Assembly (NCBI GenBank): GCA_946615295.1
Contig: CAMOHL010000002.1
Span: 1-23,259, forward strand
Length of the DNA stretch: 23,259 nt
Reading direction: 5' to 3'
Source: an uncultured Clostridia bacterium
Lineage (GTDB): Bacteria > Bacillota > Clostridia > Christensenellales > UBA1242
Position 1 is the stretch's first letter. Each line of letters begins with the position of its first letter. This document shows, in pieces, positions 1-6,915 of the stretch. Made by a program: the position numbers and the translations under genes. The notes beneath the pieces were generated by a model. That model made no database searches, had not been told where the DNA came from, and saw only the letters and a program-made list of their open reading frames with translations.

Positions 1-2
1 AG

Positions 3-593
3 GATTTGGAAATTCGAGGTTGTGGAAACATTTTGGGACCAGAACAAAGTGGACATATGGCAAAAGTTGGATATGATATGTATTGCAAAATTTTGAATGA
101 AGCTGTTAGTGAAATCAAGGGGCAAAAAGTCAAAGAATACAAAGATATCAAAATTGATGTTGCAATAAACTGCTTTATTCCAGAAAGTTACATTCAAGCA
201 AGTGATGAAAGATTTAAAATTTATAACAATTTAAAACAGATAAACAGTAGCGACAAAAAGCAAAAGATTTTGAAAGAAATTGAAGGTATATATGGCGAAG
301 TTCCACAGGAAATAACAAATCTTGCAAATGTTGCTTTGCTGAGAAATTGTGCTTTGGAATTTGAAGTCAAGAGAATTTCTATTGACAGGAACAGATGTCA
401 AGCAGAATTTTATGAAAAATCTAAAATGCTTGATGAAAATATAAGAGAAACCTTGAAGCAAATGGATATCAAAAACTATTTTTCTAATACTGGAATTGTT
501 ATGAATTTTGCTTTGAGTGAATTTTCTATCAAGAAAAAACTTGAAATATTGAGTGAAATTTTTGAAAAATCTTTGCTTACAAAAAATAAATAG
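3..593 (+). CDS. mfd: Transcription-repair coupling factor Mfd, C-terminal end (5' truncated)
   Basis: This is the last 196 codons of Mfd, the ATP-dependent translocase that removes RNA polymerase stalled at DNA lesions and recruits UvrA. The frame is already open at the left edge and begins with DLEIRGCGNILGPEQSGHM, which matches the end of the second RecA-like helicase lobe (the region of motif VI and the translocation-in-RecG hook) in known Mfd proteins. After it come an amphipathic stretch and the regulatory TRCF C-terminal domain, with the typical pattern I-P-x-x-Y-I near residue 58 and a later 'GEVP' before a helical end. The stop is TAG. The upstream part of the gene, including the UvrB-like and RNA-polymerase-interaction domains, lies outside the window. 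The next gene encodes a PrsA-like foldase, a neighbour pair also seen near mfd in other Firmicutes (known from the family, not shown here). The family assignment is secure. Confidence 0.95.
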   Translation, partial: DLEIRGCGNILGPEQSGHMAKVGYDMYCKILNEAVSEIKGQKVKEYKDIKIDVAINCFIPESYIQASDERFKIYNNLKQINSSDKKQKILKEIEGIYGEVPQEITNLANVALLRNCALEFEVKRISIDRNRCQAEFYEKSKMLDENIRETLKQMDIKNYFSNTGIVMNFALSEFSIKKKLEILSEIFEKSLLTKNK

Positions 594-603
594 GTCTAAT
601 TAT

Positions 604-632
604 TTGCATTTGGCAAATAAATATTATATAAT
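604..632 (+). promoter_or_regulatory. Sigma-A type promoter of the foldase gene, with overlapping inverted repeat
   Basis: TTGCAT (604-609), a 17-bp spacer and an exact TATAAT (627-632) lie 33 bp before the foldase start. The predicted transcript start near 639 leaves a leader of about 26 nt that contains the SD. An 8-bp perfect inverted repeat (TTATTTGC 600-607, GCAAATAA 613-620, loop ATTTG) covers the -35 box. It lacks a T-run, so it is more likely an operator or chance palindrome than a terminator for mfd. Confidence 0.6.
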
Positions 633-664
633 AAAAAAGTTATTAGATATTTAGGAGATTAAAA

Positions 665-2464
665 GTGAAAAAATTTGGAAAATTATTGATTTGCTTGGGA
701 CTATCTGCATCATTCATATTTACAGGTTGCAGTTTGGTTCAAAGAAACACTGAAAGATATTTAAATAGGGAAGTTGCTTCTCTTGGAGAAATTTCAATTT
801 CAAAGCAAGAGTTGATTTCTGCATACAATAGCTATGGTTACCAATATACTCAATATTATGGATATACAGCAGAAAAAGCATTGAAAACAGTTATTGACAA
901 CTTGATCAACAGAAAAATTGTGTTGAATAAGGCAAAGGAATCTTTAAAGTTTGAAGATGATGGCACTGTTAGCTATGTTGAAAACGGAACAAAAGTTGCA
1001 ACATTATACAACAAAAATGTTTGGTATAATGAAATTTGGACAGATGTTTTTGAGAGTGTAAATTCTCAAATCAAAAATTATGAAGATTCAATAAAAAAGG
1101 CAAACGGACAATCAACTGAAGCGGAAACTGAAGAAGAAGCAAAACCTGCATTCAATCCATATAGTGAATATGAAAAGAAAGTTGTTTACGAAAATGAAAC
1201 TTGGTCAAAGGTTGTTGATGAAATAGCTGAAGCTCAAGAAGACAGAATGACAATTGCTAATTTTGTTCAAAACAAAACAGGTGATGACGAAATAAGTTTG
1301 AGAGCTTTTGGTAGATATATCAAAAATTTGGAACATAACTACAAGGCACTAAATTTGACAGTTGATAGTTTAAAAACTGTTTCTAAGGAAGAATTTAATG
1401 AGTTGTATAAAGGGCTCCAATTAACAGATTCTCAAAAAGTTGTTTTCTTGTATGAACTAGAAAGAATATACACTATATATGAAGAAAACAAGATTATTGA
1501 AGATTTCCAAGATGTTTACAATCAATATATGCAAAAGGTTGATGCTGATGTAAACAAAAAGATTGTTGACTATTACAAAGAATTGGTAGAAAACAGTTAC
1601 GAAAAGTATGCAGTAGAAACAAATGCAGATGGTTACACTGCTTATGTAAAAGCTATGCAAAATGATAGCAGCAAAGTTTATTATCACAAAGATTATGGCA
1701 CAAATGATAAAGGCGAAAAGAAAGCATTTGTTGCAGTTAGCCATGTTTTGATAAAACTTTCTGATGAACAAATTTCAGAACTAAAAGAGCTTAAATCACA
1801 AAGAGATAGTAGCACAATAACAGCAGAAGAATATGATGAAAAATATCAACAAGTATTGGACAAAACTGTTGTAAAAGTTAGAGATGAAGATGGCTTTGAA
1901 ACTGATGAAACAAAAACAGTTGCAGAAGTAAGAGCAGAAATTGAAGCTGACCTTGCTCAATACACAACAGTTGAAGAAAAAGCTGTTGCATTCAACAAAT
2001 ATATCTACAAATATGGTCAAGATACAGGTATGATAAATGCAAGTAAGTATTATGTTGTAAACACAGATACTGAAGTAGAAGACAAAATGGTCAAGGAATT
2101 TGCTGATGAAGCAAGAAGACTCGCAGTTGAAAATGAAGATGGTGGAAATCTTGGAGAAGCAGTTTTGCATGTTGATTTGGAAAACGAAAATGGCTACTCA
2201 GGATATCACATCATATTCAATGCAGGAATTGTTAAAAACGACTTGACAATTGAACAAGTTAGAAATATGGAAGGCACAGAAGCAGATGCACTATATCTCT
2301 ATAACAAAAAGATTATGCTTGGAACAAACAAAACAGTTTATGACTATATCTACGACACAATTTATGCTAGTGAATATAGCACATTTGAAAAAAGTATAAT
2401 CAACACAGCGAAGGATAATGCAGAAGTTGTTTATTATGTTTCTGCTTATAGCGATTTGTATTAA
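665..2464 (+). CDS. PrsA/SurA-like parvulin foldase lipoprotein
   Basis: This is a 599-residue predicted membrane-anchored foldase acting outside the cell membrane. The GTG start is chosen because AGGAG (653-657) lies 7 nt upstream. Residues 1-21 form a lipoprotein signal with lipobox FTGC (Cys22). Residues 34-95 look like the SurA/PrsA N-terminal helical domain, including 'VIDNLINRKIVLNKA'. A divergent parvulin (rotamase) domain spans about residues 358-520, starting at SHVLIKL (Ser359-His360) and ending at GYHIIFN, with a GGNLGEA stretch between. Parvulin domains are normally about 95 residues; here roughly 70 extra, mostly charged and helical residues follow the first strand. The protein is acidic and rich in Glu, Lys and Tyr. 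It follows mfd, has its own promoter and is closed by its own terminator. Fold assignment is good; whether it still isomerises prolyl bonds is unknown. A pure chaperone is the alternative. Confidence 0.8.
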   Translation: MKKFGKLLICLGLSASFIFTGCSLVQRNTERYLNREVASLGEISISKQELISAYNSYGYQYTQYYGYTAEKALKTVIDNLINRKIVLNKAKESLKFEDDGTVSYVENGTKVATLYNKNVWYNEIWTDVFESVNSQIKNYEDSIKKANGQSTEAETEEEAKPAFNPYSEYEKKVVYENETWSKVVDEIAEAQEDRMTIANFVQNKTGDDEISLRAFGRYIKNLEHNYKALNLTVDSLKTVSKEEFNELYKGLQLTDSQKVVFLYELERIYTIYEENKIIEDFQDVYNQYMQKVDADVNKKIVDYYKELVENSYEKYAVETNADGYTAYVKAMQNDSSKVYYHKDYGTNDKGEKKAFVAVSHVLIKLSDEQISELKELKSQRDSSTITAEEYDEKYQQVLDKTVVKVRDEDGFETDETKTVAEVRAEIEADLAQYTTVEEKAVAFNKYIYKYGQDTGMINASKYYVVNTDTEVEDKMVKEFADEARRLAVENEDGGNLGEAVLHVDLENENGYSGYHIIFNAGIVKNDLTIEQVRNMEGTEADALYLYNKKIMLGTNKTVYDYIYDTIYASEYSTFEKSIINTAKDNAEVVYYVSAYSDLY

Positions 2465-2498
2465 AGCATTGCAAAAAAGCAATGCTTTTTTATTTTTT
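2463..2498 (+). terminator. Rho-independent terminator after the foldase gene
   Basis: A 10-bp stem (AAAGCATTGC 2463-2472, GCAATGCTTT 2479-2488) with an AAAAAA loop is followed by a T-rich tract. The left arm shares bases with the TAA stop codon of the foldase gene. Confidence 0.9.
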
Positions 2499-2548
2499 AA
2501 AAAAATACAAAAAAATGAATAAAAATTCATTGATTTTTTGCAAACCAA

Positions 2549-2580
2549 TTGACTTTACAAGATAATAATGCTACTATAAT
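2549..2580 (+). promoter_or_regulatory. Sigma-A type promoter of the YbhN-family gene
   Basis: TTGACT (2549-2554) is followed after 17 bp by TACTAT (2572-2577); an exact TATAAT sits 3 bp further on (2575-2580) but at a 20-bp spacing. The predicted transcript start is about 2584-2587, right at the SD AAAGGTGAG (2581-2589), so the leader would be only about 10 nt. The promoter lies inside the in-frame upstream extension of the ORF, which argues against a start at TTG 2549. Confidence 0.5.
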
Positions 2581-2593
2581 AAAGGTGAGCGTC

Positions 2594-4135
2594 GTGAACA
2601 ATAGGAAAATCAAAAAAAAGATTATAAAAAACAAGCAAGCAAAATACTTGCCTGTTTTTGAAAAAAAGAATTTAATAAAAAATAACAAAGTGTTTGCATA
2701 CACAAAAGAAACAAAAAAACTAATTGACGAAAAGAAAGCTCAAAAAAAAGCAAAGAGAAGCAAGTTGCTAAGGATTTTGGCATTTTCGCTCAATATTGCC
2801 ATACTTGCAGTTATTTTGATTGTTCAAATTTTCAAAGACCCAAGCGAAGTTCTTACTCCTACAATAAATTGGAATTTTATGGCAATCATCATAGGACTTG
2901 TGCTACTTATCACAGTTTTAGATGCAACAAAATTGTTTATTCTATTGTTTGCTTCAACAAAAAAAGCAAGACCATTTTTGTCTTATAAGACCAGTGCAAT
3001 TGGTAAGTATTATGACAACATAACTCCACTTGCAACAGGTGGTCAGCCATTCCAAATATTTTATATGAACAAAAGGGGTGTTCGTGGAGATATTGCAACA
3101 GGAATACCACTTATGAAATATATAACTTGGCAAATTGCCTATGTTATGATTTGCACTTTTGCATTGATTTACAAGAGTGTAAAGTTTGGAACAAATACCG
3201 ATCCACTTATGATAACAGTTACAACTGCTGCGTGGATTGCAACAGCAATAAATTTACTTATATTTACATCTATAATTCTACTTTCTGTCAGCAAGAGATT
3301 TGGTCCAAAATTGGTTATTTGGATGCTTAAACTTCTTGCAAAGATGAAAATAATCAAAAATTATAGAAAGAGTTTTAGAAAGGTTATGCGATTTGTTGTC
3401 AACTATCAAAAAACTTTCAAAACATTGATAAAAAATCCTTTGGTGCTACTTGCTCAACTGATATTATCTTTTGGAGATATAATAATAACAAATCTCATTC
3501 CTTATTTTATTGTTAGGGCATTTGTTCCAGTTTCAGCATTTGAAGCACTAAACATCACAGTATTTTCAACATTCATTCAAGCATTGATTTGCAACCTATC
3601 TCTAGGATTTATTCCAACTCCAGGTGCAAGTGGTGTGGCTGAAGCTGTGTTTATGATTGTGTTTGCAGGAGCATTTTCTGGAAATGGACTATTTTGGCCA
3701 GTTCTCACTTGGAGAATCGCAACATATTACTTCCCACTTCTTCAAGGTCTTTTGATTTTGGTTTATGACTTTGTCATTGGCAACAAGCGACTTGAACGAA
3801 TGAAAAGAGAAGGTGCTGAGATATATCAAACCGAAGACAAAGAAACATTTAGAAAATCACTTCAAAACAACTTACAAACAATTGAAGTTGTTCAAGCTCA
3901 AGAGGGCGACAAGATTCCTGTCAATTTCTTGACTGGTATAAACATGGAAGATAATATCAAAAGCGAAGAAACAATTATAGAAAACAGCAACATTGTTTCT
4001 GATGAAGATATGGAAGCGGCCGTTAGACCAGCTGAAATGATTATTGATGAAATTGATGATAAACAAATAAAAAGACATCAAAAGAGAATTGATAAAAAGA
4101 ATATGCGAAAGCAGAAAAGAAAAAAGAATAAATAA
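2594..4135 (+). CDS. YbhN/UPF0104-family (MprF flippase-like) integral membrane protein with charged tails
   Basis: This is a 513-residue polytopic membrane protein of the family that includes the lysyl-phosphatidylglycerol flippase half of MprF (LPG_synthase_TM). The GTG start is supported by AAAGGTGAG (2581-2589); GTG at 2585 is an alternative. Two family motifs are clear: NITPLATGGQPFQIFYMNKR in the first half, and PTPGASGVAEAVF in the second half, in the loop before the last helices. Several hydrophobic segments fit transmembrane helices, the first near residues 58-79. Family members usually have about 320-350 residues. The extra length comes from a Lys-rich cytoplasmic N-terminus of about 57 residues and a C-tail of over 100 residues that is first acidic and then strongly basic (it ends in repeated Lys/Arg/Gln). 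A role in moving a lipid across the membrane is inferred from the family only. No aminoacyl-transferase domain is attached. It is a single-gene unit with its own promoter and terminator. Confidence 0.85.
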   Translation: MNNRKIKKKIIKNKQAKYLPVFEKKNLIKNNKVFAYTKETKKLIDEKKAQKKAKRSKLLRILAFSLNIAILAVILIVQIFKDPSEVLTPTINWNFMAIIIGLVLLITVLDATKLFILLFASTKKARPFLSYKTSAIGKYYDNITPLATGGQPFQIFYMNKRGVRGDIATGIPLMKYITWQIAYVMICTFALIYKSVKFGTNTDPLMITVTTAAWIATAINLLIFTSIILLSVSKRFGPKLVIWMLKLLAKMKIIKNYRKSFRKVMRFVVNYQKTFKTLIKNPLVLLAQLILSFGDIIITNLIPYFIVRAFVPVSAFEALNITVFSTFIQALICNLSLGFIPTPGASGVAEAVFMIVFAGAFSGNGLFWPVLTWRIATYYFPLLQGLLILVYDFVIGNKRLERMKREGAEIYQTEDKETFRKSLQNNLQTIEVVQAQEGDKIPVNFLTGINMEDNIKSEETIIENSNIVSDEDMEAAVRPAEMIIDEIDDKQIKRHQKRIDKKNMRKQKRKKNK

Positions 4136-4141
4136 AAACAG

Positions 4142-4179
4142 GCATCAACAAATTAAAAAATTTGATTGATGCTTTTTTT
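4142..4179 (+). terminator. Rho-independent terminator after the YbhN-family gene
   Basis: GCATCAA (4142-4148) pairs with TTGATGC (4166-4172). Inside it CAAATT pairs with AATTTG around an A-rich loop, with one bulged A. Seven T residues follow. Confidence 0.9.
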
Positions 4180-4209
4180 ACATAATGCGACAATATTTGA
4201 GAATTATAG

Positions 4210-4238
4210 ATATATTTTGCAAATCCAATTGTGATAAT
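4210..4238 (+). promoter_or_regulatory. Weak promoter candidate for the gene at 4247
   Basis: TGTGATAAT (4230-4238) fits an extended -10 box (TG-N-GATAAT). The same nine bases also differ by one base from the GGNNANAWT box of forespore sigma factors, with ATATA (4210-4214, 4 of 5 to GYWTA) 15 bp upstream. Either reading puts the transcript start at about 4245, only about two bases before the ATG. No SD is visible. The call is tentative. Confidence 0.3.
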
Positions 4239-4246
4239 ATTATTTT

Positions 4247-5389
4247 ATGGCTGATAGATATATAAATGATGATATTGAATTTTGCATAAATTGTGAAAGT
4301 GTTGAATTTGAATTTAAGGAAAAATTAGAAGAAAAATTTTTGTATCAAAACATTTTAATTGTTGATTCTGCGTATGATTTAAGCGAAAATTTAGATAAGC
4401 TCAAAAAAAATGTGAGATGTGATTTTTATGAAGTGAAAAATATTGATAGCTTTGTTGACTTTGAAAAAATTGCATGTATTGTTGCAGTCAATGACAAAAA
4501 TATTGATAAGATAAAGAAATATGCAAAAAAATATTGCATACCATATATAGTGGTTCTCACAAAAATTTGTAATTTTTCAGTATTTAAAAAATATTATTAT
4601 GATAATGAAAATTCAGTTTTTGATACTAATTTACCCCTAGGTGTATGCTATATTTCGCCCAAAAAAACAAATTTAAAAAGAAATATTATAAATGGAATAA
4701 TCGAAATTTCATCATTGTCTTTTGAATTGTTACAAAGCAAGCTAGAAAATTTGTTTTTTGCCACACAATATGACCACAAACAAAACAGTGAAAAAAAAGA
4801 AATTATAATCAATTTGGAGAGACTAATTCAAAACATAAGCGATGATTGTTTTGTGCTTAACAAACAAATTGTTGACTTGTTTTTAAAGGCAATTTTGGTT
4901 GTTTCCAAAGATAAAATGGATATGATTGATAATTTGCTTTGGATTTATAAGAACAATGAAAAGTTTAATAATTTGGTTGAAATAAAGTATCTTTTTAAGC
5001 AAGTTCTTTTGTCAATGGAAAAAAACTTCTTTAAATATTATCAAAGCAAATTTAAAAGTGAAATTGACTACAAAAAGCATGAACAATTTTTAGAAAAATA
5101 CAACTATAAGACAAATTTTGCTATCAATAAATTGCCTGAAACAAAAATTGAATTTATATTGAATGAGTTTAGAAAAAAGATGGTCGAGTTTGTTGATGTT
5201 AGCATACATTTTGACAACACAATAAAAAACATTATAGCCGAAATTGATGTTGATGATTTGTTTCAAATGTTAAATGGCTATAAAAAAATGGGTATATCAA
5301 ACTATTTGAGTGTTGAACCCGACTTGTTCTGTGAAAAAAATTTTTTGTCCATTTTATACCAACTCGGATTACTTAATTTTGAATTTTAG
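4247..5389 (+). CDS. Hypothetical protein, possibly a decayed iron-alcohol-dehydrogenase / glycerol-1-phosphate-dehydrogenase relative
   Basis: This is a 380-residue soluble protein with no signal peptide or membrane helix. I do not recognise it with confidence. The order of motifs recalls the dehydroquinate-synthase-like/Fe-ADH fold: a first strand NILIVDS (about residues 35-41), then a second unit where 'CIVAVNDKNIDKIKKYAKK' occupies the place of the usual 'D-x-I-I-A-V-G-G-G-S-x-D-x-A-K-x-x-A' nucleotide motif, then IPYIVVLT where family members have a 'P-x-I-x-V-P-T' strand, and a Leu-rich helical C-terminal half ending YQLGLLNFEF. The Gly-Gly-Gly of the dinucleotide site is replaced by Asn-Asp-Lys, and I see no metal-binding His pair, so catalysis is doubtful if the homology is real. 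It is very rich in Lys, Asn, Ile and Phe. It lies directly upstream of ywmB and spoIIQ, which suggests but does not prove a sporulation link. No SD precedes the ATG. That it is coding is near certain; the family is a weak guess. Confidence 0.5.
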   Translation: MADRYINDDIEFCINCESVEFEFKEKLEEKFLYQNILIVDSAYDLSENLDKLKKNVRCDFYEVKNIDSFVDFEKIACIVAVNDKNIDKIKKYAKKYCIPYIVVLTKICNFSVFKKYYYDNENSVFDTNLPLGVCYISPKKTNLKRNIINGIIEISSLSFELLQSKLENLFFATQYDHKQNSEKKEIIINLERLIQNISDDCFVLNKQIVDLFLKAILVVSKDKMDMIDNLLWIYKNNEKFNNLVEIKYLFKQVLLSMEKNFFKYYQSKFKSEIDYKKHEQFLEKYNYKTNFAINKLPETKIEFILNEFRKKMVEFVDVSIHFDNTIKNIIAEIDVDDLFQMLNGYKKMGISNYLSVEPDLFCEKNFLSILYQLGLLNFEF

Positions 5390-5432
5390 AAAATTATTGC
5401 TTAACTTTTTAAAGTTTGGCAATAATTTTTTT
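5390..5432 (+). terminator. Strong terminator hairpin ending at the ywmB start codon
   Basis: An 11-bp perfect stem (AAAATTATTGC 5390-5400, GCAATAATTTT 5419-5429) encloses a second stem (AACTTT, AAAGTT), and a T-run continues to 5432. The structure starts one base after the TAG of the upstream gene and ends at the ATG of the next, so read-through translation of ywmB is unlikely. The same bases carry the sigma-F-like promoter. Confidence 0.8.
5399..5426 (+). promoter_or_regulatory. Sigma-F-like (forespore) promoter of ywmB
   Basis: GCTTA (5399-5403), a 14-bp spacer and GGCAATAAT (5418-5426) fit the forespore sigma-F/G pattern GYWTA...GGNNANAWT. The same -10 sequence and the same spacing occur before spoIIQ. 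The predicted transcript start falls at or next to the ATG (5433). The overlap with the terminator stem makes the match partly dependent on the hairpin sequence, so confidence is limited. Confidence 0.5.
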
Positions 5433-5906
5433 ATGAAAAACATTAAGTTAAGATTTGTCATATTTGCAATTGTTCTAATTTGTTTGATATTCTATCCGGC
5501 AAAGAGTAGCGACAAATTTGAAAGTTACTTTGATAGAGCTGAATACCATATTTTTGCAAAGCATGATTTCATTTCAAATTTTTCTACATCAACAAGATGT
5601 GGAAATAGTTATATAATATCTTGTAATATTTGTGATGCTAAAAAATTGAAAGATAACATAACTGAATTTTTAGGGGAAAGTGTAAGAATAAAAGATTACA
5701 CAAATTCACAACTCAAAAATCTAAAAACAAATTTTGAAAAGAAAAAAGTGTTTGAAGAAACAATTGACAATATGCAAATAATTTATTGTTATGATAGAGC
5801 ACTAACAAATTTTGTTTTTGTTGATGGCAAAAAAGTGAATATTCAAATTGCAATATCAACAAATGAAATCAATATTGGCTACCCGCTTATTTTGAATGGG
5901 TATTAA
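5433..5906 (+). CDS. ywmB: YwmB-like exported protein (TATA-box-binding-fold family)
   Basis: This is a 157-residue protein with an N-terminal hydrophobic segment (residues 5-22, a signal peptide or anchor), so it probably acts outside the membrane. The family is called mainly from the C-terminus: VNIQIAIS then EINIGYPLILNGY, which fits the YwmB ending of the type 'I-x-I-G-x-P-I-I-x-x-E-Y', and from its size and place just before spoIIQ. In Bacillus subtilis ywmB lies near spoIID and spoIIQ (family knowledge). The ATG at 5433 is chosen because it opens the signal sequence; the frame continues upstream but only as an overlap with the previous gene. There is no SD: the ATG follows a run of T. 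With the promoter call above, the mRNA would be leaderless and made in the forespore. The function of YwmB is not established. Confidence 0.6.
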   Translation: MKNIKLRFVIFAIVLICLIFYPAKSSDKFESYFDRAEYHIFAKHDFISNFSTSTRCGNSYIISCNICDAKKLKDNITEFLGESVRIKDYTNSQLKNLKTNFEKKKVFEETIDNMQIIYCYDRALTNFVFVDGKKVNIQIAISTNEINIGYPLILNGY

Positions 5907-5988
5907 ATAATAAGCTATACATACTTTGATTATTAAAAGAATGTGGTAGATTGTGTTACATGAAGATTTGAGTTGTCTAAAAAATAAT

Positions 5989-6016
5989 GTTTAAACAAAA
6001 TTTCTTTGGCAATAAT
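5989..6016 (+). promoter_or_regulatory. Sigma-F-like (forespore) promoter of spoIIQ
   Basis: GTTTA (5989-5993), a 14-bp spacer and GGCAATAAT (6008-6016) match the forespore pattern GYWTA...GGNNANAWT. spoIIQ is under sigma F in B. subtilis (established). The predicted start near 6023 coincides with the strong SD AGGAGGAG (6023-6030), giving a leader of about 10 nt. Confidence 0.6.
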
Positions 6017-6032
6017 TGTTTCAGGAGGAGTT

Positions 6033-6626
6033 ATGGAAAACGAAAAAATTGGAACTTCAAAAAAAATAAAAATTAAAAATATTTTAAAGAGATATGGATA
6101 TTATATTGTGCTTGCAGTTTTGATACTTATGCTTTCAGTTGCTATAATCATAACCAGCAAGTTGTCGGTGGATGATGAGATTACAACCCCAACAAATGTG
6201 CAAACAATTTCCTTTTCTGCGCCCGTTTTGAATGCAAAAATAGCAAAGGGTTACAGTGCAACCGAATTGCAATACAACAAAGTGTTAAATGTTTGGGAAG
6301 TGCATAAGGGTATTGATTTTGATGCTGCTATTGGTAGTGATGTGTTTGCTTGTTTTGACGGAACAGTAAAATCAGTTGCAACAAATTTGCTCGAAGGAAC
6401 TGTTATTGAGATTGACCATGGAGATGGACTTGTTTCAAAATATGCAAGTTTGGATTCAGATGTTGGCGTAAAAGTTGGAGATACCGTAAAGACGGGGGAT
6501 AGGATTGGCAAAGCAAGTAACACTGCAACCGGAGAAGCAGAAAATGGAGAGGTTCACTTTGAAGTTTGGAAGGACGGCAAGGCGATTGACCCTTCAAACT
6601 ATTTGGATATCAGTTCTTCAAAGTAA
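6033..6626 (+). CDS. spoIIQ: SpoIIQ, forespore M23/LytM-like engulfment protein
   Basis: This is a 197-residue single-pass membrane protein. SpoIIQ is made in the forespore and crosses the intermembrane space to bind SpoIIIAH of the mother cell, forming the engulfment and feeding-tube channel (established for the family). The ATG at 6033 follows AGGAGGAG by 2 nt, preferred over the in-frame TTG at 6006. Residues 1-22 are basic and cytoplasmic, and 23-42 form one membrane helix. A LytM (M23) domain covers about 85-192. The zinc pattern is partly kept: HKGID gives His91 and Asp95, and VHFEV gives His175. The first His of the usual HxH pair, held to be catalytic, is Glu173. So the protein may bind zinc as clostridial SpoIIQ does, but is probably not a normal endopeptidase. 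It is 87 residues shorter than B. subtilis SpoIIQ (283 residues, from memory). The partner gene spoIIIAH is not in the window. Confidence 0.85.
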   Translation: MENEKIGTSKKIKIKNILKRYGYYIVLAVLILMLSVAIIITSKLSVDDEITTPTNVQTISFSAPVLNAKIAKGYSATELQYNKVLNVWEVHKGIDFDAAIGSDVFACFDGTVKSVATNLLEGTVIEIDHGDGLVSKYASLDSDVGVKVGDTVKTGDRIGKASNTATGEAENGEVHFEVWKDGKAIDPSNYLDISSSK

Positions 6627-6645
6627 AAATAAATGAAAAAATATC

Positions 6646-6691
6646 AAAAAAAAGCTATCAAGAAAAAATCTTGATAGCAATTTTTATTTTT
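6646..6691. terminator. Bidirectional terminator between spoIIQ and the minus-strand LRR unit
   Basis: A perfect 10-bp stem (GCTATCAAGA 6654-6663, TCTTGATAGC 6669-6678) with an AAAAA loop has T-rich sequence on its right and eight A residues on its left. It can therefore stop transcription from both converging units. The last codon and stop of the small minus-strand gene fall in its T-tract. Confidence 0.85.
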
Positions 6692-6905
6692 CATTAAATT
6701 TTTTTAATCTCGCTTTTATATCGCTTATTTGTTTGTTGTTTTCCAAAAGTTTTTGTTTTATTTCAGCAAGCTCATTTTCAGAAGTGTTTTCAAGGTTATT
6801 TTTCATCATTTCAAAATCTTTGCACAACAAGTCAAATTCCTTTGTTCTCAAATTTAATTCAAGAGTTAACTTGTCAAAAGTTTTGTATTTTTCTTTCATT
6901 TCCAT
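6684..6905 (-). CDS. Small coiled-coil protein, second gene of the LRR unit
   Basis: This is a 73-residue, highly charged protein with no signal or membrane segment. Leu, Ile and Met recur at heptad-like spacing across most of its length (for example LAEIKQKLLENNKQI), so it is probably a coiled coil. The ATG at 6905 is chosen because GAGAGG (6912-6917) lies 6 nt upstream and overlaps the TGA stop of the LRR gene; the gap between the genes is only 10 bp, so translation is likely coupled. An upstream in-frame ATG at 6932 would overlap the LRR gene and lacks an SD. I do not recognise a family. A partner or oligomerisation role for the LRR protein is suggested only by the coupling. Confidence 0.6.
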   Translation of the reverse strand: MEMKEKYKTFDKLTLELNLRTKEFDLLCKDFEMMKNNLENTSENELAEIKQKLLENNKQISDIKARLKKFNEK

Positions 6906-6915
6906 ACAATACCTC

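Noticed and set aside
1457..2548. Minus-strand ORFs opposite the foldase gene
   Set aside because: They are Cys/Phe/Ile-rich antisense shadows with no SD and no family resemblance.
2549..2593. Upstream extension of the YbhN-family gene to TTG 2549
   Set aside because: The TTG is the -35 box of the likely promoter and has no SD; GTG 2594 follows AAAGGTGAG.
5310..5432. Upstream extension of ywmB overlapping the previous gene
   Set aside because: It is the out-of-frame shadow of the end of the gene at 4247 and crosses the terminator; the signal peptide begins at ATG 5433.
5880..5902. TACCC...GGGTA hairpin at the end of ywmB as a terminator
   Set aside because: Only 5 bp of stem, a 13-nt loop and no T-run follow it; it lies within the coding region.
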